This document shows, piece after piece, positions 34,900-46,690 of a stretch of DNA of 64,000 bases. Every line of letters starts with the position of its first letter. Within the stretch, counting starts at the first letter, position 1. Under the pieces are notes generated by a model. The model was given only the letters and a program-made list of their open reading frames with translations. It ran no database searches and was not told the origin of the DNA. Both the position numbers and the translations under genes were made by a program. Source of the DNA: Fasciola hepatica (lineage: Eukaryota > Platyhelminthes > Trematoda > Plagiorchiida > Fasciolidae); the NCBI GenBank assembly GCA_948099385.1, contig CANUEZ040000129.1:1488001-1552000 (forward strand), given 5' to 3'.

Positions 34900-35499
34900 T
34901 GAAGCTTCACTTGAGCCCCCCTGGGGCACCAAAGCTGCGGCCTCTTGTTTTGTTGGCTTTGGAAGTGATCCTAGCGAAAGAGCCAGGCGGCGCTGTTGGA
35001 CTAGATCGTAGTTGCTGGCCGTTTATGCGCGGTGAGACTCAGGGGTACGTGCAACATGAGCAGTCCTCCTCCCGGTGGACGCAAAGTATTCATCGCTTCG
35101 GCAAATGAGCCTAGGCCAGATGCAGTGGTAACCTTTATCAAAAGTCCCACGTCTTCCACGAGAAAGGCCTGGTCTTTATCGTGATTTCGAAGGGAGATCT
35201 GAATGTTAGATGTGATCGGATGTCATACACAAAGGAGCACTTAAGGACTTTCTTTAGACTAGGACCTTGTCTCTCGAAAAACGGGGAAGAAGTTTCGGCC
35301 TTGCGCACGGACCGTCGCCCACTCCTCACCACTGTGAATCGCAGCTGATTAGAGAACTTTGTACTCTACTCTCAAAAGTTTGGAATCACGAGCAGGTTTC
35401 CTGAACTTAGGGGGAAATGAATGTTGCCCCCACCTTTAAGAAGGGCTCATGCGGTGGAACTGCCAACCGCAGTCGTGCAAGAACCATCCCAACAGCGCA

Positions 35500-36740
35500 G
35501 AAGTTGTCTGCCTTAGCCACACTTCTTAGGTCGTATCAGAGGCCTGATTGAGAAACTTGGGAGAAGCAAGCTGGGTTTCTGCCGGTCGTGGATGTATCAA
35601 CCAAGTGTTCAACCTCCGACAACCTCTAGAGGAAAGTGGCTTTTTCCAACAGCCAACAACCACCACGTTTCTAAACACATTCACGGTCTTTGACTCTGTC
35701 GACAGGACTGCGCTGTGAAAATGTTTGTTGAGAAGTGGAGAACTGAGCAGTGGGTGACAATTCTTAAAAAAGTGATTCTCCAAAATCCAGGTCGGGCTAG
35801 GTTCGGCGGCCAGCTTTTTCCCCTTTTGCCGCCTACAAGGGAGAGTGACAGAATTGCCTTTACCCTCATTTCTCTCGAGCTTTAACACGAAGACGTATAA
35901 TATATACTGTTTCCTTACAGAAGGAGTTTAACTCCTCCAAGAGAACCGAGTTTTCGACTTGGAACATGTATATGATATCGCCTCGATGAGTAGCCATTCA
36001 AAAGCAACACAACGCCTTTGGGATCTCCCGGCGATGGAAGTGTCCACAGTTGGAATGCACCACGCTGCTTCTGACTGCGAAATGCACCTGCAAGATTGGC
36101 CGGAGCCTGAGCCTATAATCACCTTTTAATATGCTCAGCTCGAGTTATTCGGTTATCTTAAGCACCTTGGGTGTGTGATAAAGGCCGGTGGTGTTGAAGA
36201 GATCCGTTTACGAAAAGCAGGGACTCAAGCTTCTTTCGCAAACGTGCGACAACGTGGCAACCGTCTTTTGCGTAAGAGACGAGCATATCTCGCCATGGTT
36301 CGTGGTGTTTAACCTTGTTGTAGAAAGACCCGGCCACTTCGTGCTGAGAAAGCTCGGCCTCCCTCTCTGTTCCCGACCGACGTCCCCGAAAAGTTTCTCG
36401 CTCCCAGTAGGAACATTGGGTTAGTATTACCGAAGTTTGCAGTGGGGTTTTTGGAACGGATTGCTCTCTCCCAAACAAACAAATTGCCTAACACTGCCTC
36501 CTGTGGCTTAGTCGGGCTTGGCGAGTGCCTTTTCCAGAGCTCAGTTTTCTGTGCTCCATTCACACCTGTCTGGCAAGGCTGGAAGGAGCATCGCTGCGGC
36601 TGAGTCGCGAGCTGGCATGGAAGTATGAAAAATAGGGGTGAAGTCCTCTTGTTTCACAAGATCCCTGCTTCTTCTTTTTGGCCTTTCCAATGAGTTATCT
36701 TGCCAAGGTTCGTCTTCAGTACGGCCAGTCACAGGAATCG
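35500..36740 (+). pseudogene. RTE-like LINE RT remnant in palindrome spacer
   Basis: Plus-strand RT of an RTE-type non-LTR element. AGRGCINQVFNLRQ starts at 35581 and matches the RTE motif GRGCxDQIFxLR. QQPTTTTFLNTFTVFDSVDR follows (motif A region, usually FxDFxxAFDSVDR; here the first aspartate is replaced by N). Downstream, GYLKHLGCVIKAGGVEEI near 36145 and the arginine-rich block ending in LRAEKARPPSLF match the thumb/C-terminal region (YLGSxISxxGG, CETWPLRAEDxRRLSVF). A tail reading WQGWKEHRCG near 36570 fits the end of the protein. It is frameshifted and interrupted. This is the only recognisable element unique to the spacer. Confidence 0.75.
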
Positions 36741-38780
36741 CAATTCGAGCAACTTGTGTCTAATTAATAAGAGTCGCGAACCACAGCCTGATTGATTAGT
36801 AAATTTTAACGTTGATAAACAGGAAAATCACGAAGCCTGAGATTATATAAAAACCTCAGGTATGCAGCCAAGTCGGTATCTCAGTAAAACCAAGGGGTTT
36901 AGTGCACAATGCTTCCGGCATGTCAATAAGAACGGTTCGGGGCCAAATACAAATGAGTGAAAGACAAACAAACATGTTAACTTGGTACTCACAGAGATTC
37001 CCAGTAAAGTAATGATGAAAGCAGAGAAATTCACAGAACATGTAGAAAAATTGAAAAGGTTTTCAACGGTTATCCTCCATCACTGGTGCAGATGGTGTTT
37101 GATTGGCCGCCGGCGCTGAGAAAAGTGATCAATTTTACCGTTGCTGTCTAGCTAGGCTTGCTCGCTTTGTCACATGCGGTTCATGTCTCAGGGCCGTGGC
37201 AGCTCCATTTGAAGTCCGATGTAGCCTGTCTTCCCCAGCGCACCCGTGGCATGTGGTCCTCGTTCTGGTCGCATTATGGCAGTGTGCCGCTGCCAACCTG
37301 CCAGGGTAGCCCAAGTTCAGACTTGAAGATGGAAGTTTTAGGTCACTGAAGTGAAAAATAATACCCAGTTGGGCCTCAAGTGTGGTGGCTGTTTTCCGAT
37401 CAAAATCGATGAAAGCAGTAGGAAGTAGCTGCCATCTTTGTCTCGTTGGTCCATTGTGGGCTTTTATATTTTCACAAGAGGCAGTACGCCTGGGGCACTG
37501 GTCATGAAAAACAATGTGAGCGGGTAGGTACATCCCAGGTACTGCGTCTGAACCACAAACCCCCCGCTTTGCGCAAAATAACCGTCGATTTTATCGGTGG
37601 TTTATGTTCATACTTCATGTTAGTGTTTCTATCATTCAAACCTATCAGAACTTTGTTACCTAAATATTTTAGGCCACTTGAGCGGTTGCATCTGTTTAAT
37701 AAAAAACCCTGAAAAACTGATGATGCACTCGGACTTAAAGCAAACCCACGTTGTCGATTCGCGTAGTATTACGCTGCGTCTGTGGGCACAAGTGGGCGAT
37801 GAACTGCCTCGCACTATTGAGTCCTGCGGTAAACTTCAGACAGAACTGAAGTCCTTGGATAGTTCACGGATATGAGGCTTGAGTTTAGACGCCCCCTAAC
37901 TGAAAGCCGAGAGAATTTCCCGGGGTTTCATGGCTCACGGTGCTCCGCAAGATAGTTACGGTCTGTAGATTCGAAGGTTGGTCAGCCCTAACAGAAGTGG
38001 AGTCATAGAACTTCGTCTCCCCATTTGTTGTAGTAGTTCAGCTAGCTTTACGCATTTCAGAAACTTCAGCTATTTTTTGGTTCAATTTTTACCTCTGGTA
38101 ACGAGTGTTCACTGAGGTCAGCCTAAGGAAATCTGCTGCTAAGAACGTACTGTAAAAATCTGACAATATTTTGTCCAAATGAGATGCCGCATTGGCCGAA
38201 TCTATCCTTCTACCTGCGCTTTTGTGGTGAGTTTCAACCAAGCAAAAACCCAACTTCGTCATGGCTGAGTTCCTTAGGAAGCAAACTGCGCAGACCGGCA
38301 CGTTTGTTAGGATCGGTGTCGTTTGGCGAATCTACGTCTCCTACTGGAGGCTCAGCAACTATGGAGGTTTTATTTACTTCAGTGATTAGGCCTACGTACA
38401 TGGGACGGCCAGATGAAGAGGGGGTCATTAGGCAGCCAGTAAGCAGAACGTTGCTACGACCACACTCCAGAAACATCGGCTTGATACTATTGCCGACCCT
38501 GTTTGGCTTCATGTCTACCCTTCTGACCCCCAGATTCATGTTTCTGCGTTAACAGCTCAGAACTTCTGCATTTGAGCACATCTTCTTGCCTCCGTGTAAT
38601 GCAACTGTCATTGCCCATGGCTTAGGCTTATCCAAGGTATTGCGTATTTCCTAACCTGCACCCGCTAACCTTTTACCCTTCGAGCTGAATCCTGAGACAA
38701 GAGGGTCGGTAAAGCTAGCCAGCTTTATTACGTTGAAAATTGCGTTTGAGATTGATTTTAACCGCGGCATGCCCCGCACT
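36741..38780. other. Palindrome spacer, right part; no gene recognised
   Basis: Open stretches of about 100-130 codons (for example 37533-37135 minus; 38184-38552 plus overlapped by 38539-38234 minus) show no motif I can name and overlap each other, so none is called as a gene. Confidence 0.4.
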
Positions 38781-38995
38781 GTCGTTTCAATCTCCCATAA
38801 CTTCGCTGATACCGATTACAGCATGGTTATTCACCGAATTTTCACCAACCTGCAGCCCAAGTTGAAGCCGAGCCAAGTATGTGCTCTATGCACCTGAGGG
38901 TGAACAGTCAGCTGCTGGATGGCCGCTTCACCTCAAAATGTATCAATCGAGAAAAGCGGCAACATGATAAAGGGAGAAAAACATTTAGCGGAGCG

Positions 38996-41994
38996 GGTTA
39001 AGGAAGTCGATAGTGATTATATTTGGGTTGGTGGGGAAACGGGCGAGGTAAGGAACTACTGGGACCTGCACGCTGTAGTGCAAACAAACGGATATTTTCG
39101 TCGCAATCGAGTGACAGACGTGGATTTGCAATTGCTAGGGTTTGAATGAGGGGGTGTGTGCTGCCTTCCGTGATCCCACGGGAAAACATCAGACATACCT
39201 TGTGATGCTGGGTTGTGATAAATTGAATAGGTGAGTAGTAAGTGACGCCGCTATGCCAAGACGAGTGGTTAACAAGCCCGATGAGAATCCCAAAATCTTT
39301 CGAGAACAGTCTGGGAAATGTGACGGGGGGGAGACAGAGCCAGTGCAAAAGGATTCAAGAAAATACAAAGCATCTTATTTGATGAAATGAGGAAGAAAAT
39401 GACCCGATTCGTATCAAGTAAAATGTGAGTCGCCGAAAATTTGGGAAAGATAGCTGCGACGTGATCTGTTCAGGTAAGGTTGCGAATAATGGTATCACCG
39501 AGGTGATTTAAAGACGATACCTTTTGTAGTGGTTCTCCACTGGGTTTCATACCATCAGGTTGGAGTGGTAATGGATTTTGTGGAGACTGAGCGGGATGTC
39601 GGGGCACTTTGTGGGATCGATCCTTAGTTTTCCGCCTGAAGACCAGTTGACGAGCTCTTTTACTCTCTGTTGTAGAAGGGTGAGTGCGGGGCTGTTTAAG
39701 TTCGGCATTCCAAAAACCATATCATCAGCGTATTTATCAAGGAGATAGTCGTCTCAAACAGGCATGGATGTTTGTGAGCAGAAAACAAAAATGATGACAG
39801 GTTTGCGCCCTGGAGAACGCCTTGTTTAGGGGGGAGCATGGAAGACGTTCGGCCATAACATCACGTGAATTGTCGTCGATCGGAAAAGGAATTGGACAGG
39901 AGAATAATGCCGGAGATAGTGGAGCTTGGGTCAGAAGGTACATGGAGCGATTCTGACCTATCAACACAATTGAGTGTGCCACTGTACCCAAAGGAACTGA
40001 CCCTACTTTTGGCTTTGCGATCGACAGATGACGAAAAGAATGGATGAGTGAGGCCAAGGCATCGAGGGCAGATCGTTATCGGCGATTTGCAGATTTCTTG
40101 GAGTCCAGCACATTGATATGAGCAGACAGTCTCTTTGACGTGGCCTTTTCAAACACCCTAAGCGCAACCGATACTGGGATGGCAGAAGCCACTTTTTAGC
40201 GATTGGGAATAACGTTAAGGCTTAGGCATAGATTGAATAGACCAAGAAGTAAGGGGGATAAAGTGCTTGCGCATCCCTCCAGCAGGATTGGTTGTGAGCA
40301 GTCTGAGCCACTTCCCTCGCCTGTATGGAGGTGAGTGAACTTCTTGTATACTTCCAGTGAGGTCATAAAAGGCGCTCGAGCGAGGCCTACGAACGTGTTT
40401 CCTAACCGACCTCACAGCGAAGTATCAAAAAAAACCTTCTGTCTAACGAATATAGAAGACACGAGCCGGCGGAAAGATGCGAAAGTTTATTCTATGTATC
40501 ACCACCGAAACAGTACCGATACGAGAAATACACTGAAATTACGGAATCAACGGCCAGGAAGAGAGCGAACCACGAGCGTGTGCCGTCGGCGAAGAACCGA
40601 ATGTGAAAGTGATTCAGAGACAAGGTCGATGCAAACCTCGGAGAAGTCAGTCTGGTTAAGCGTACGCAACGGAACAAAACAGTGAGGCCAAAGTCAAACG
40701 TCAGAGGAGATCGTAGAGAAAATAAATCCAAACTGACGTCCGAGAAGCGGCCACTTCCTGAGAATGATCGAGGTCACTGCAAGATGATGCTTTCTATGAC
40801 AAGGCTCTGGCAGAAGTCAGCACTGTGGTTTGAGATGACTGGTAGGTATGACGTGGCAGTGAATTGACGACCGAGTTTGTCAAATTCTGCTAAATGAGAA
40901 CGTTTACGGGGATTAGCACAACTTAGGTGCATGGTTGTCTTCCTTGTCTCTCTGCAGTTGCCGCTGGAGATTAGTGATTGAACAAACAAAGCGTTTAGCC
41001 TATGAAGCTAATTTTCGATGGATTTTGGTAGAATTCTCGCCGAACCGTGGTCCTTGGCCTTGAAGGCGCTTCCCCTCACACGGCGCAATCGTTTCAGATG
41101 GGGACGGAGTGTCGGTCGGGTCGGATGTACAGTTTTTTCATGGGACAGAAGGTATAAAAGCAGAGGTAAAGGTATTTGTTAAATATTCACAAAACAACAA
41201 AAGGCTGGAGTGAGCAAATATGCTTAGGCCAGAATCGTCAACCACATCTCTGAGTCGCTTGGGGTTTTCTTGGTGATACCTTTGGCTATGTATTTTAAGG
41301 TCATGTCTTTGAGTGAAGTGTGTGTGTCTACTCTTAGAGTAAACCATTGAGGAAGCTTCCAAAATCGCATGGTCCGAATCGCCAATTGGAGGACGACAGG
41401 CAATATAAAACAAGTCAGGATTAATAGCAGCACAAAAGCCCGGCGTGGCTTCAAGTCTGTTGGGGGAGGTAACGATATTCTTCAGGCCAATGAATATAGG
41501 GAACCCCAATTTGAGCCGGTTAAAGTTGCAGCAGACAGTGCATAACAAAGAGTCAGCAAGGTTCAGTAGATTTATGGAGAAAATATCACAAAATTCATAC
41601 AGCGCAGAGAGAGAACATGTTGGGGGAATGTACATGTGAACATAAATTGTAGACGTGTGATCACTCAGACGTTTAGGCTTACACCCTAGCACGGAGGCGC
41701 TGATGCGAGGTGTAGGATACGTAGAAATGCTCTTCGTCCCATTGCACTATAGTTCATTTATAAAGTAGCCGCGCCTTTCCCACGTTTGTGGTACTGCACC
41801 GGGCGGCCGACGTGAAAGGAATCAGAATCATCTAGTGTGAAAACTCCATCGCAAACATCAACGTGGATCCAGGTTTCTTGCAGGAAAGTAACACTCATTT
41901 GACTGCACTCCCGTTGATGGACAAAGTCACTCAGCGTGGTCGACCTGCCAAGCAGTGGCCGAATTCTGGGACATGCAGTAGTTGCCCAGAACAT
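38996..41994 (-). pseudogene. CR1/Jockey-like LINE 4 ORF2 (right arm copy)
   Basis: Mirror of 30371-33370, same endonuclease, YADD (39721-39732) and C-terminal segments and the same stops. One visible amino-acid difference in the endonuclease part (T to N, from the base change paired with 31190). Confidence 0.8.
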
Positions 41995-42351
41995 TCTTGA
42001 TAAAGCTTGCTTCCTTAGTCCAACTCTTCTAACGGCTCGATGACTACGGCGACGCTTGTTTAGCTTTCCGGAAATTCTCTTCGTCTCATTTCCTACCGAC
42101 TCTTCAAGGCCGCATTCCAGCTACGAGTTCAAGTATATGGATGAATTGATGAAGTCATACAGATGTGACAAAATGATAGTCAGCTTATTCCATAGAAATA
42201 AACGAAGGTTACTGTAAAATCGGTGCGGGTAAAGTAGCGCTGCAACAGAGTGGTCCGCGTACCTACCGAACAGCAAGGCCAACTTCAACTCCGCCAGTTC
42301 AAGTGGTATTATATCCAATTCTCTCGTAACTGAAAGTTCCCTCAAAACCAC

Positions 42352-43565
42352 TTGACCATCGTGTTGCAATGGTTTTTTCCTCTCTGCCGGCTCATAACAG
42401 GCTACCAATATATTCAGTCTAGTTTTTCGGATGTCTTGAGAAGAATCACTGCCTCCCCCAGCAACAGAATAATAGGAAGACCAATATTCTTTCTCCGTAA
42501 AACAAACACGCTAGACTTCAGAAATTCACGACTACCCAAGGATCAAAATTCGACTTTTACGCTTCTGATACTGCCCGGAGACTTGAAAAAAACTAAACCG
42601 CGTAACAAAGACCTAAAGTCCCCGCGACATCCACTTCGGCTTCTTCGGCTGTCACTGTTACACAAAGCTAAAGCTTCTGATTCTCGTGGTAATATCTTAG
42701 ATGTAATTTCTCCTGACTGTCCGGCCCTTCCCTCGCTCTTATTGCCGAGGACTTAAGCTCATTCTTTACCTCAACCACAGCTTACACCAATAATGTGGCT
42801 CCTCAGCCTCTTCCTCAAGTTACTGTTCCAGCTCTGTCCGTGGGGGAACTTCACTTTTCAGAAGCTTTCCCATTTTGACATTTTTCCAGCCATCCACTTA
42901 CTCTTAAACAAATGATATGCCACCTGCTGTGACAGTTAAATCCGGACATGACTTTTCCCACTTATCGCTCAAATTTTTACCCTACCAGTGAACTTCAGTC
43001 TTGGGCCAACCAACCGAAAGTGCTCAGTCTCGATCTTCGGCCACGAAAAAGTTCCTATGCATATTTTGACAAAGAACCGTCCAGTTCATCACATTCCTTT
43101 TTTCTCTGGGTAATGAGAAAAATCATCATGATATGCTTTTTGAAAACCTCCTTCAAATTTGACCTTGTTGGCACCGGAGGGCACAACTTCTTCGTTCAAG
43201 ATTTTGCACTGCATGTCAACCCGATTTCATGTATCACCTTACTGAGATTGCGGACAATGGCATAGCTGCTTGAGTACGTCATACGGATACATCGGAGGCC
43301 TTTGACAATGAACTACTCCTCACCTTTTGACCAAAAACCTTTCCTCCGGCAAGAAAGGCCCTTAATACCTCGGCACATTTCACACCTGTCTAAAAAATTA
43401 CCAGTTTTTTCAATAAGCTTTCACTGCCGTAAGCCCGCACTGATCTTCATCGGTGTCATGCAGGGTGGCGCCTTTTGATTTTCCTGTTCCTTGCTAGCGT
43501 AAATGACAAACTTTTCTCAGTGGGACACGCCACTCGGTCTCTCTCCTCTAATTGCATCGAGATTG
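42352..43565 (+). pseudogene. LINE remnant 3 (right arm copy), RT region
   Basis: Mirror of 28800-30013, with motif A-like DTSEAFDNELLLT near 43290 and motif B'-like GVMQGGAF near 43455. It starts about 360 bp from LINE 4 and points away from it. Confidence 0.55.
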
Positions 43566-43639
43566 TCTAATCATTTGAGTCTCACTAAACATCACTGATT
43601 AGGTACAGGCAAAACCGTGTAAACCTTTTTGAGGCCGCC

Positions 43640-45900
43640 AAACCTCAACTCGCACTGTCCTCAGTAGAACGTTCTTCGATCCTTCGTGAAACGTGGACCA
43701 CCAGCCCGCTTTTGAAGGGTGGTCGCCTCAGCCGTGGGGTCTGGGAGAGGATTCCGCTCAGCAGACATAGCTTGGAGAATAACTGGTCGAATAAAGACTG
43801 AAAAAGAAATCAACGATCAACTCGGCAATGCAATCTAAGAGAATAATCGCGACGAACTAGACACCATAAAAATGCATGGTGGAGAAAACGGTTTGGGAAA
43901 CCAACCGAAAACGTCAACAAAAAGGGAAATAATAAAACGCCTAGAAAGGTACGCGAACGGGACCTCGGACGGTGGAAAAGAAGGAAACTCACGTGACCTA
44001 GGGATCACTTCGGGTTCACCAATTGTTAAGTCTCTAGACCCCACCTCGCGGTTTCGCTCGTATTAAGTGGACCACTTGCACGTTACTCCAATGCTAGGCG
44101 CTGTACGAGAACGTTAATCAGAATGGTATTCACCACGAACCGTGAGAATGAGGGGGCGATTGGTGGGGATAGGGGTTAGCGCGTATTTGAGAGTGTGCGT
44201 GAGAGTGTGTGCAATAGCAACGGTCTAATGGCGACCACACTTGGCAGTCGGTGTTCAGTTCAGCAATAAGCGTAATAAAAGCATGAAGCAAGATGGCTGT
44301 TGCTGCAAAGCCCTCCTGCTAGTAGTCCGATGCGCTTGGGCCTCCACAATGTTGTTAAAGCGGAAGTGCTTGTAGTCCATGATCTCCTCGTATCTTGCTC
44401 TCTGTAGTATTGGTGGCTCCGAACGACTGCTGGTGAGTTGGACGGCCCCCGCACCTTCGAGGTTCAATGTGCGTCGGCTCAACTTCGCTTCATTTACCAC
44501 GGGTCTCAAACGCTTGCGGGCCAGAAAACACCGCTTCAGGTCCATCCGAAAAGGCATTCGGTTGTTGTCTCTAGCTCCGCACTGACTATTCATCCCTTAG
44601 TCTAGTGGATGGTTGGCCCCTTGGACGCACATGGGAGCCAGCGAGCCTACAGATGAAGCCATTATGACTGCGTGGATCGTCTGAGAGAGAGCAGGGCAAA
44701 CTGGAAGGAAGTAGTGTCTGAGGGTGCCGGCGGATATTGTACCGCAATAACAACACACAAACGGTGTTTGGTGTTGCCGCGGTCTCCAAAATGACCAGAA
44801 GGAAATGAAATTACAGCTGCCGATTTTAATTTCTCGAGCACTCCGATTGGTAAACCTATGCCAATTTTTCCGACTTAGTGCTAACAATCGGTCGCAAAAA
44901 TTGTCACAAAATTAGCGAAACAGATGGGACTTCGTAGATGGCGACCACGACGGCTACTTCGAGTTGCGGGAAAGGTTGGAGATTTTGACGGACTAATTTC
45001 CGGGTTTTCACTGGGCGTAATTTTTGGCTGGTCCCGGTGATAACCCGCTCAGTGCGGGTGACTGAGTTGCTTGAGTAGGTGTAAACTGGCCGGGTGGCTG
45101 GCATTATATGACGGCAGGTTTGAAGTGGTCAGTAGATAGGTGTGGTGTCGCCCGCTGACGTATGCGACAAACGTTTTCGCTCTGCCCTCCATCGCACGAA
45201 GCAGCCTAGTGTATACCAATTGTAGCGATTGTCGAGCACTGTCAACGAAAAGGAATACGTGGGTAGCAGTTTCTCACGCATCTTAAAGGTAGCCTGCACA
45301 CTGTTGGCTTAGTGGGCTGGCTTTGAGCACTCACACGTGCTGCTTAAAGCGCTGAGCATGGTCGCCGTGGTTGAAAGTCACAGATGATGAGGGGGCTGCC
45401 GACTCCACAGGTAGACGAAGAGTCCAAGCGTATACCGGTACGACCGAGATCGGGCACTACGCAGGCTTAGTGGTGCGAATGGCAGATTTTCACCCCGAGG
45501 TTGGTTACCGTTCGCCCGAACGAAAAAGCTTATTGATACACCTTGCGTGGGGATGGGAGATTGTCGGTTCATTGTGCTGGCAACCGGGCTTAGCGAGAAG
45601 GCTGTCAAAAGCGCCCTCAAAATAAGGACCATTATAGTTCGTCGCTATCGGCGGGGCAACCAAACTGATTAATCCGACAGGCCAGAAGGACCTTTGTGGC
45701 ACCCTCCGGTGCGGGACGAAGGATAGTAATGGCCTGCATGTAACGGGTGAAGCGATCCACGCAAGTGAGTATGTAGAAGCACCCAAGTGAAGGTGGCGGT
45801 TTTACTACCGTGTTGACGCGTATGCCTTCGCTACCTGTTCCGGGCCGTGAGAGCCTGGCTAAGGCCGATGTGGTGTTACAGGGATGATGCACAAATACAA
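43640..45900 (-). mobile_element. Ty3/gypsy remnant spanning right arm and flank
   Basis: Minus-strand gypsy element. The flank part (45900-45437) holds the integrase core: CVDRFTRYMQAITI near 45770, a GCPADSD / TNYNGPYFEGAFDSLLAK pair joined by a frameshift near 45650, then GCQHNEPTISHPHA. The position of the catalytic glutamate reads CINKLFRS instead of the usual MVERFHR, so it is inactive. It continues without a break into the arm: pol end, LTR (end at 44024), primer site 44004-44021 and gag start at 43768. The clade is probably CsRn1-like from the tRNA-Trp-type primer site. Confidence 0.7.
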
Positions 45901-46690
45901 AGATTAACAAATTTCTTTATCCGAATGCTTACCGAATTCGGTGGAGCCACTTGCTCCGCCCGTATACACCGTCTACACGCCGTCGTTTTCCTTCTACATA
46001 CATTTTATCCCGTTCCAGCGTTTCGATTTTTTCTCCTTTGCGCTCTGTCAAGTATAAATATTATCTTGCCACGAACAGAGGACCAGGGGTTACGGACTCA
46101 GCACGGGAGCAGGCCCTGGCTTATTTGGAAAAACTCTAAACTAATGAGCCCAAACAGCAAATTCATTCCGCCAATATCCCCCATAAGTCCTTCAGCAAAA
46201 TTCATTCGTTTATAGGTGTATATATCGATGTTTTCTGCCACGCAAAAGGTAAATTCTGATTACTGCCATGATACTTGATTTAAATTTTTATTATATGGAT
46301 AATATAAGTATTTTTTAGGGTTGCTCAGTTCACCCATTTATATCCTTCCAGATATGGTACACTATTGTACTAAGGACTAGCAACTACCGCAGGTCTGACC
46401 CGGATCTGTCCGCTTTGGCAATTTTCCTGGCCGCAACTGGCTTTTTATTGGTGAACCTCAACTCTGGTTTCATATGTCAGCTGTGAAGTTTGAGGCGCAC
46501 GTAATCACAGTTGGGAGTAATCGTTATTTGTGGGCTGCTGGTTGTCTTCCCCGTGACGTTGCTACCCACATACGCGAAGAAATATTCAATGGCTATTCTT
46601 ACCCTGCCGTCAGAGAAGGGGTAATCTCCAGTCTGTTGCCTTCTTATTCGTCAAGGCTGAAGCGGCTAATCCAAGGGACATAGCTAGGCA
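45901..46690. other. No gene recognised
   Basis: AT-rich stretch between the gypsy integrase fragment and the truncated 3' end of BEL-A2. A 122-codon plus-strand frame starting at 45847 overlaps the gypsy integrase and shows no domain. Confidence 0.4.

Larger units (their letters stand above)
38781..45436 (-). repeat. Right arm of 6.66-kb inverted repeat
   Basis: Reverse complement of 26929-33584. All features of the left arm recur in opposite orientation at position 72365 minus the left coordinate. Beyond 45436 the right flank continues the same gypsy pol, whereas the left flank is a LINE RT. The right arm is therefore the one in its original context at the outer end. Confidence 0.95.

Noticed and set aside
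38184..38552. 122-codon plus-strand frame in the palindrome spacer as a gene
   Set aside because: An equally long minus-strand frame overlaps it, there is no recognisable motif, and the surroundings are transposon debris.
26929..45436. Large inverted repeat as a giant DNA transposon (Maverick/Polinton type) with long terminal repeats
   Set aside because: The spacer and arms contain only retroelement remnants; no polymerase B, retroviral-type integrase with adenain, ATPase or capsid gene is seen, and arm ends show no terminal signature.
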